This document shows positions 6,126 through 10,696 of a stretch of DNA of 10,696 nt, one piece after another. The stretch lies in assembly GCA_010029945.1 (NCBI GenBank), contig RGQW01000047.1, positions 1 through 10,696 of the forward strand. Reading direction: 5' to 3'. Under the pieces are notes generated by a model. That model saw only the letters and a list, made by a program, of their open reading frames with translations. It was not told where the DNA came from and did not search any database. Made by a program: the position numbers and the translations under genes. How positions within the stretch are numbered: position 1 is the first letter of the stretch; each line of letters opens with the position of its first letter. This stretch comes from Actinomycetota bacterium (GTDB lineage Bacteria > Actinomycetota > Actinomycetes > S36-B12).

Positions 6126-6794
6126 CTATTCCGAGGGCTCTCCCGGCGGATGGGTGAGAGGAAAGCTCCGGATGCCGCGCCAGGCCAGTGATGCAACGAG
6201 GTCGGCGGACTCCTCCAGAGTTGTCTCCGATTGATCGGACGTTAACCAGCGACTGGCGGCTACTTGGGCCAGCCCCTGAAGCCCCGATCCAAGAAGCATG
6301 GCCTGCTCGTGACGAAGGCCAGTGTCGGCGGAGATGACGTCCGCGATCTTGCTGGCAATGGCTTCGTGCACACGATCGACGCGTTCTCTCACGGCTGATT
6401 CGTTCATCACGTCACTTTCAAACACCAGTCGAAAGGCACTGTTCCGGTCCGCGACGAAGGCGAAGTACGCGCGCATGGTGGCCCCGACTCTCTCCTTGTT
6501 GTCGGTGGTGCTGGCCAGTGCGGCGTCCGCCGAGTGAAGAAGTTCTTCGATCCCTCGATCCAGCAGAGCGAGATATAGCTCGAGTTTGCTGGGGAAGTGC
6601 TGGTAGAGAACCGGCTTCGTTACCCCGGCGGCGTCGGCAATCTCGTCCATCCCGGCGGCGTGATAGCCGCGTTCCATGAATACCTTGCGCGCCTGCGTCA
6701 TGACCTGCTCGCGCCGCTGCTCGCGCGGCATCCGGGTTCCCTTTGTGCCAGAAGCGTCCGTGGGCACAGAAGTGTCCGAAGCAGGATCGGTCAT
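6126..6794 (-). CDS. TetR/AcrR family transcriptional regulator (Rv3208 type)
   Basis: DNA-binding repressor-type protein of 222 residues. An N-terminal tail rich in Ser, Thr and Asp (1-22) precedes the TetR DNA-binding domain: QARKVFMERGYHAAG, then the helix-turn-helix MDEIADAAGVTKPVLYQHF (49-67), then PSKLELYLALLDRG. The C-terminal part is a helical ligand-binding and dimer domain (VGATMRAYFAFVADRNSAFR... and GLQGLAQVAASRWL); its ligand is unknown. The start at 6794 is favoured by a TAACCT -10 box exactly six bases upstream, implying a leaderless mRNA; ATG at residue 22 is an alternative. The gene is divergent from the ABC transporter operon across 38 bases and lies upstream of the DUF3107 gene, so self-regulation and control of either neighbour are possible. 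Those roles are inference. Confidence 0.93.
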   Translation of the reverse strand: MTDPASDTSVPTDASGTKGTRMPREQRREQVMTQARKVFMERGYHAAGMDEIADAAGVTKPVLYQHFPSKLELYLALLDRGIEELLHSADAALASTTDNKERVGATMRAYFAFVADRNSAFRLVFESDVMNESAVRERVDRVHEAIASKIADVISADTGLRHEQAMLLGSGLQGLAQVAASRWLTSDQSETTLEESADLVASLAWRGIRSFPLTHPPGEPSE

Positions 6795-6800
6795 CCGTTC

Positions 6801-6806
6801 AGGTTA
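6801..6806 (-). promoter_or_regulatory. Candidate -10 box of the TetR gene (leaderless)
   Basis: TAACCT on the minus strand matches TANNNT and is followed by exactly six bases and the ATG of the TetR gene, so transcription probably starts at or next to the start codon. No Shine-Dalgarno precedes that ATG. Confidence 0.45.
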
Positions 6807-6820
6807 GCCCCCGAGCGTCG

Positions 6821-6826
6821 TACTCT
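6821..6826 (+). promoter_or_regulatory. Candidate -10 box of the ABC transporter operon (leaderless)
   Basis: TACTCT matches TANNNT and is followed by exactly six bases (TGTTGT) and the GTG start. There is no Shine-Dalgarno. A weak -35-like TTCAGG lies 17 bases upstream and overlaps the opposing TetR promoter, so one bound repressor could affect both directions. Confidence 0.45.
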
Positions 6827-6832
6827 TGTTGT

Positions 6833-7762
6833 GTGAGTGCGGCTGCGCCCGAGATGGTCCTCGATATGCGGGGCGTCACCGTCATGTATGGCTCGGCCCG
6901 GGGGATCGAAGACGTTTCGCTATCCGTGCCGGCAGGACAGGTCACGGGGCTTCTGGGCCCGAACGGATCGGGCAAGACGACGTTGCTGCGGGCGGTGCTC
7001 GACCTTGTTCACCCGCAACAGGGCTCTATCGACATCGTTACGACGAGTTCAAAAGACCGGCGTGCTCGAGCCAACGTGGCCTACCTGCCGGGCGATTTGT
7101 CCCTTCCGGGCCGGCTGACCGGCAAGGCCCTCCTGCGACGATTCAGTGCAGCCGGTGGTGGGTTGGATCCGACCCGGGTGGAATCACTCACCAAGCGCCT
7201 TGGAGTCGACCTGACCAGGCCCGTGGGCACGTTGTCCAAGGGCAACAGGCAGAAGGTCGGCTTGGTACTCGCCTTCGCCAAGAACGCCCGAGTCCTCCTG
7301 CTCGACGAGCCGACATCCGGACTCGACCCGTTGCTGCAGAGAGAATTCGCCGTCCTGGTCGACGAAGTGACCAAGGATGGAACCGCCGTTGTCCTCTCGA
7401 GCCACGTGATGTCCGAACTCGAAGATCTCGCTGACCGTGTCGCCGTTCTTCGGGAAGGTCGATTGGTCGCGGTAGAGACGATCGATCAGTTGCGTGCACG
7501 GGCTCGACAACGCATTCGCATTCGGACAGTGGACGCGAATGCAACCGACGCTTGCCGCGACAGTCTCGCTCGGCTGCCAGGCGTCGATGCGCATGCGGCA
7601 GACGCGGTGATCGATGCGACTTTTACCGGAGGGGTCGATCGGATCATTAAGGCGCTGGCGGAACACTCCGTGCAGTCGATCGAATCCGTCGGCGGCGAAC
7701 TCGATGAAGTTCTCCTCGACTTCTATTCGGATGAACGCTACGCACCGAAGGTTGGTGAGTAG
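6833..7762 (+). CDS. ABC transporter ATP-binding protein (CcmA/COG1131 type)
   Basis: Cytoplasmic ATPase subunit of an ABC exporter, 309 residues. It has Walker A GPNGSGKT (42-49, K48), signature LSKGNRQK (134-141; the canonical LSGGQ is altered to LSKGN, common in this branch), Walker B VLLLDEPTSGLDP (D158, E159) and the H-loop histidine H191 (LSSHVMSELEDLADRV). At the Q-loop position it reads VAYLPGDLSLPGRLTG, with no glutamine in the usual place. After about residue 225 follows a C-terminal domain of about 85 residues, as in drug or antibiotic exporters of this class. The GTG start fits the -10 spacing; the frame continues upstream into the TetR gene but without family-like sequence. It is the first gene of a three-gene run with the permease and hydrolase. 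The transported substrate is unknown. Confidence 0.93.
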   Translation: MSAAAPEMVLDMRGVTVMYGSARGIEDVSLSVPAGQVTGLLGPNGSGKTTLLRAVLDLVHPQQGSIDIVTTSSKDRRARANVAYLPGDLSLPGRLTGKALLRRFSAAGGGLDPTRVESLTKRLGVDLTRPVGTLSKGNRQKVGLVLAFAKNARVLLLDEPTSGLDPLLQREFAVLVDEVTKDGTAVVLSSHVMSELEDLADRVAVLREGRLVAVETIDQLRARARQRIRIRTVDANATDACRDSLARLPGVDAHAADAVIDATFTGGVDRIIKALAEHSVQSIESVGGELDEVLLDFYSDERYAPKVGE

Positions 7763-7766
7763 GCCG

Positions 7767-8555
7767 ATGTCGCTGCTTGTTTCTGATCTGCGTCTTCGAT
7801 GGCGATCATTGCTGTGGTGGACAGTAGGAGTCGTACTGCTCTCAACTCTCGTCGCTTCCTTCTACAAATCCATCGCGGGAGACACCGCGTACGAAGAGGT
7901 CTTCAGCAGCCTGCCGGAGTCGCTGCAAGGTTTGATTGGTGGCGCTGACCTCGGCACTCCGGTGGGTTACTTATCGGCGGAGATGTACTCATTCTTCATG
8001 CCAGCGGTTCTCCTCGTCTTTGCCATCGGACGATCGACATCAACGTTGGCGGGCGAAGAAGAGGACCACACGCTCGACCTGCTGCTGGCCCAGCCGATCA
8101 GCCGGACAGCGCTGTACGTGCAGAAAGTTGTTGGTGTCGCCTTAGGTATCGCTGTTCTGGCGATCGCCGTCGCGGTGCCCGTCATCGCGCTGGCGGACTG
8201 GTCGGAGTTGAAGGTTCCCGCGGCGAATCTGTGGGCCGCGACGGCCCAGTTGTTCGCCTTCGTTCTCTTCTTGGGAATGCTCGCGATGACGGTGTCGGCA
8301 AGCATGGGACGCCGCGCCGCGGGCGTGGGAGTAGCGGCCGGACTGGCGTTCGTGACCTACCTCCTCGATGGATTCGGAAAATCGATCGAGTGGCTGGAGC
8401 CCTGGCGGGTTCTCACCCCCTGGTACTGGTACGACGTCGGAGAAGCGCTGGCGGAGTCAATGCCGTGGACCTCCTTCGCCGTGCTGCTGGGCGCGACCCT
8501 CATCGTCGGTGCCCTTGGCTTGTGGGGATTCAACCGTCGTAATCTTCGATCGTGA
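7767..8555 (+). CDS. ABC transporter permease (ABC-2 type)
   Basis: Membrane subunit of 262 residues that pairs with the ATPase encoded four bases upstream. About six membrane segments are visible: LLWWTVGVVLLSTLVASFY near the N-terminus; MYSFFMPAVLLVFAIG; VALGIAVLAIAVAVPVIAL; LFAFVLFLGMLAMTVSAS; GVGVAAGLAFVTYLL; and FAVLLGATLIVGALGLWGF near the end. The STLAGEEEDHTLDLLLAQPISR segment between the second and third is typical of ABC-2 permeases, where it forms a coupling region facing the ATPase. A larger extracytoplasmic segment with EEVFSSLPESLQGL follows the first helix. I chose ATG 7767; GTG 7755, overlapping the ATPase stop, is an alternative. A dimer of this protein with two ATPases would make a full exporter; cargo unknown. 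Confidence 0.9.
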   Translation: MSLLVSDLRLRWRSLLWWTVGVVLLSTLVASFYKSIAGDTAYEEVFSSLPESLQGLIGGADLGTPVGYLSAEMYSFFMPAVLLVFAIGRSTSTLAGEEEDHTLDLLLAQPISRTALYVQKVVGVALGIAVLAIAVAVPVIALADWSELKVPAANLWAATAQLFAFVLFLGMLAMTVSASMGRRAAGVGVAAGLAFVTYLLDGFGKSIEWLEPWRVLTPWYWYDVGEALAESMPWTSFAVLLGATLIVGALGLWGFNRRNLRS

Positions 8556-9469
8556 CGACGGTGCTGCGGCCGGAACGGCCTTTCGATCGACACGAGGCGC
8601 TGCTGGCTCAGCGGACCTTGTTCTATCGGCACGCCCCGTCGTCCCAGACGGATGCTCCTGCGGCACTTTTTCTCCATGGGCTCGGCGGCTCTGCTTTGAA
8701 TTGGACGGACTTCATGGGCCGCATGAGTGGCCGCTTGGATTGCTACGCGTTGGACCTGCACGGCTTCGGCGCGTCACCGCCTCCTCGCGACGGCGACATG
8801 ACGCCCCGTGGGCATGCGCGAGCCGCGGCTGACTTCATCCTGGAGCGCGATCTGGGGCCTGTGCACGTGTTCGGAAATTCGATGGGTGGTGCTGTCGCTG
8901 TGCAGTTGGCCGCGCGTCGACCCGACCTTGTGCGATCGGTGACGTTGATTTCACCCGCATTGCCCAGTCTGAAATACGCCACCAAGGGCAACGTCCACCT
9001 TCCGGTGATCTCGGTTCCCGGGGTCGGGGAGCGGTTGGTTCCCAAGTTCGTGGAGACGACCAGTCCCAAAGAGCGCGTGCAGGCGACGATCGACGGCACG
9101 TTCGCCGACCCCTCCCGAATGCCGGCGGATCGATTGAGTGAAGCCATCGGTGAAGTGGAAGCCCGCGATGCACGGCCGTACGCGAACGACGCGTTCTTGA
9201 GTTCCTTGCGAGGCTTGATGCGGACCTACTTCGACCCTGGCCCCCAGCGGCCATGGAAGCTCGCTGAGAAAGTGATGGCCCCCACCCTGCTCATCTACGG
9301 GCGTCAAGATCCGCTGGTCGACTCTCGAACTGCCCATCGAGCAACAAAGCATTTCCCGAACGCCCACGTGGTGGTCCTCCCGGACAGCGGGCATGTGGCC
9401 CAGATGGAGCACCCGGAGTTCGTCGAAGCGGCTTGGGATCGCTTCATCGCGCCGACTCTCGACTCGTAG
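8552..9469 (+). CDS. Alpha/beta hydrolase fold protein
   Basis: Cytoplasmic-looking hydrolase of 305 residues with no signal peptide. The oxyanion loop is LFLHGLGGS (H42, G43). The nucleophile elbow is GNSMGG with Ser110, and the likely acid is D253 in YGRQDPLVD (D257 is an alternative). The catalytic histidine is H281 in DSGHVAQMEHPE. DLHGFGAS (68-75) is the conserved strand after the first turn, and a cap region lies between about residues 140 and 235. Candidate activities include esterase, lipase or C-C hydrolase; the sequence does not decide. The GTG start overlaps the permease TGA by four bases (GTGA), so it is translationally coupled to the transporter and may process its substrate, which is inference. 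No terminator is evident in the 106 bases before the next gene. Confidence 0.92.
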   Translation: MTTVLRPERPFDRHEALLAQRTLFYRHAPSSQTDAPAALFLHGLGGSALNWTDFMGRMSGRLDCYALDLHGFGASPPPRDGDMTPRGHARAAADFILERDLGPVHVFGNSMGGAVAVQLAARRPDLVRSVTLISPALPSLKYATKGNVHLPVISVPGVGERLVPKFVETTSPKERVQATIDGTFADPSRMPADRLSEAIGEVEARDARPYANDAFLSSLRGLMRTYFDPGPQRPWKLAEKVMAPTLLIYGRQDPLVDSRTAHRATKHFPNAHVVVLPDSGHVAQMEHPEFVEAAWDRFIAPTLDS

Positions 9470-9552
9470 TAGTCGCGAGCTCTGCCCTCTCCGGTTTTCC
9501 ACAGGGCGATTTCTCATATTCCACGAGCCCGATGTGGCGACGTAGCGTCGAT

Positions 9553-9574
9553 GACGACTGCGAAAGGGGTCGTC
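9553..9574 (+). promoter_or_regulatory. Shine-Dalgarno of tadA inside a small potential hairpin
   Basis: GACGAC (9553-9558) and GTCGTC (9569-9574) can pair as a 6-bp stem. The ten-base loop carries most of the AAAGGGG Shine-Dalgarno that lies six bases before the ATG. An octamer, CGTCGATG, also occurs twice (9546-9553 and 9571-9578), the second copy containing the start codon. The ribosome binding site is clear; a regulatory hairpin is speculative. Confidence 0.4.
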
Positions 9575-9575
9575 G

Positions 9576-10696
9576 ATGCAGCAACACGCTCATTGGTGCG
9601 CGCAGGTCGAGGAACGGGTTCGTGACGAAGTGCGGGCTCTTCGCCTCGACCCGATGCACGATGGCACCCAGGTCTTGTCCATCATCGAAAGAATTGGTGC
9701 TGACGTCGTCATCGGCAGTTGCGGCACGCACGATGAACAGCCGTCCGTTGCATCTGATGTCGCTGCTGTGGTCACGGCCGTTCACCATTCCATCTGCGGA
9801 TTCGGCCCCTTGCAGCCGTTCTTCGACGATGACACCGTCGAAGAGATATGGATCAATGAGCCGGGTCGCGTGTTCATCGCTCGCACTGGCGTGAGTGAAT
9901 TGACGCCCATCGTCATGACCGTGGCCCAGGTTCGCGATCTCGTGGAACGCATGCTGCGATGGTCCGGACGCAGACTTGACCTTTCCCAGCCTTTCGTCGA
10001 CGCGACCTTGCCCGATGGAAGCCGGTTGCACGTGGTGATCCCGGACGTGACCCGCGATCACTGGGCCGTCAACATTCGCCGGTTCGTGATCCGCCCAAGC
10101 ACGATTCACGATCTGGTGCATGCGGGAACGTTGACGACGCACGCGGCGACCTTCTTGGAGGCCTCGGTGGTCTCGGGGTCGAACATCGTTGTTGCGGGCG
10201 GCACGCAAGCGGGAAAGACCACTTTGTTGAACGGTCTTCTGGGGTCTGTCCCTGTGCGTGAACGAATCATTACCTGCGAAGAAGTCTTCGAAATACGCTG
10301 CAATCACCCGGACTGGATCGCGATGCAGACCCGCGATGCGAGCTTGGAAGGCACGGGAGAGATTCCCTTGCGTCGCTTGATCCGGGAGGCGTTACGGATG
10401 CGCCCCACGCGCTTGATCGTGGGAGAGGTGCGGCAAGCGGAGTCGCTTGATCTGCTGGTCGCGATGAATTCCGGCATGCCATCGATGAGCACTCTCCACG
10501 CGAATAGCGCCCGAGAAGCGGTGACGAAGTTGTGCACGCTGCCACTGCTCGCGGGACAGAACATCCCGGGTGACTTCGTGGTACCCACCGTCGCATCGAG
10601 TGTGGACCTAGTCGTGCATGTCGCAACGGACGTTCGCGGCCGACGGCATGTGACCGAAATATCTGCGCTGACGGGTCGAGTTGAATCGGGAACGAT
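9576..10696 (+). CDS. tadA: CpaF/TadA-type secretion ATPase (3' truncated)
   Basis: Hexameric motor ATPase of the type II/IV secretion superfamily, TadA branch, which powers Flp (tight-adherence) pilus assembly at the inner face of the membrane. About 373 residues are present and the frame is open at the right edge. The N-terminal domain includes GFGPLQPFFDDDTVEEIWIN and later DLSQPFVDATLPDGSRLHVV. The motor domain has Walker A GGTQAGKTT (208-216, K214), an Asp-box-like TCEEVFEIR (E235, E236, E239), Walker B LIVGEVR (E284) and the His box STLHAN (H308). Length and motif order are normal for the family, so only the extreme C-terminus is missing. The ATG follows a good Shine-Dalgarno, and an in-frame stop lies just upstream. 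No TadZ/CpaE-like gene precedes it; tadB and tadC homologues are expected downstream, outside the window. Confidence 0.93.
   Translation, partial: MQQHAHWCAQVEERVRDEVRALRLDPMHDGTQVLSIIERIGADVVIGSCGTHDEQPSVASDVAAVVTAVHHSICGFGPLQPFFDDDTVEEIWINEPGRVFIARTGVSELTPIVMTVAQVRDLVERMLRWSGRRLDLSQPFVDATLPDGSRLHVVIPDVTRDHWAVNIRRFVIRPSTIHDLVHAGTLTTHAATFLEASVVSGSNIVVAGGTQAGKTTLLNGLLGSVPVRERIITCEEVFEIRCNHPDWIAMQTRDASLEGTGEIPLRRLIREALRMRPTRLIVGEVRQAESLDLLVAMNSGMPSMSTLHANSAREAVTKLCTLPLLAGQNIPGDFVVPTVASSVDLVVHVATDVRGRRHVTEISALTGRVESGT

Noticed and set aside
9444..10307. Long minus-strand open frame of 287 codons
   Set aside because: It lies almost wholly antisense to the TadA gene, whose Walker A, Walker B and His-box motifs are all in frame on the plus strand. 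The antisense translation shows no domain.

Overview
The window comes from a high-GC actinobacterium. The evidence is GC-rich codon use, several genes that look leaderless (an actinobacterial TANNNT -10 box a few bases before the start codon), and a gene block that matches, in inverted orientation, the Mycobacterium tuberculosis Rv3213c-Rv3208 neighbourhood as I recall it: orphan ParA, RhlE-type helicase, MiaE-like ferritin fold protein, DUF3107 protein, TetR regulator. The species cannot be named from this sequence.

Layout. (1) Positions 1-368 hold the 3' end of a small membrane protein. (2) Positions 424-1997 hold an acyl-CoA dehydrogenase and a Nudix hydrolase joined by a TGATG stop/start overlap, preceded by a possible promoter and a perfect 12-bp palindrome. 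(3) Positions 2053-3231 hold a small RsbW-type ATP-binding protein on the minus strand, divergent from an orphan ParA-family ATPase with only 33 bp between them. (4) Positions 3249-6794 hold the conserved block: DEAD-box helicase (minus), ferritin-like protein (plus), DUF3107 protein (minus) and TetR regulator (minus). (5) Positions 6833-9469 hold a compact plus-strand operon, divergent from tetR: ABC ATPase, ABC permease and alpha/beta hydrolase, with a 4-bp gap and then a 4-bp overlap. (6) From 9576 to the window edge runs a 3'-truncated CpaF/TadA secretion ATPase, probably the first gene of a tight-adherence (Flp) pilus cluster that continues outside.

How the genes may work together. The tetR/ABC pair shares a 38-bp intergenic region with back-to-back -10 boxes, so the TetR protein may control itself and the transporter operon. 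The helicase, ferritin-like, DUF3107 and TetR genes are conserved neighbours, but a common function is not established. No mobile element, CRISPR array, RNA gene or convincing intrinsic terminator was seen, and no gene-free stretch exceeds 300 bases.

No clearly new system was found. The points most worth checking are an apparent in-frame loss of about 11 residues from the beta-domain of the acyl-CoA dehydrogenase, an apparent CTG start codon for the helicase, the lack of a visible second ExxH motif in the ferritin-like protein, and the cluster of predicted leaderless genes.
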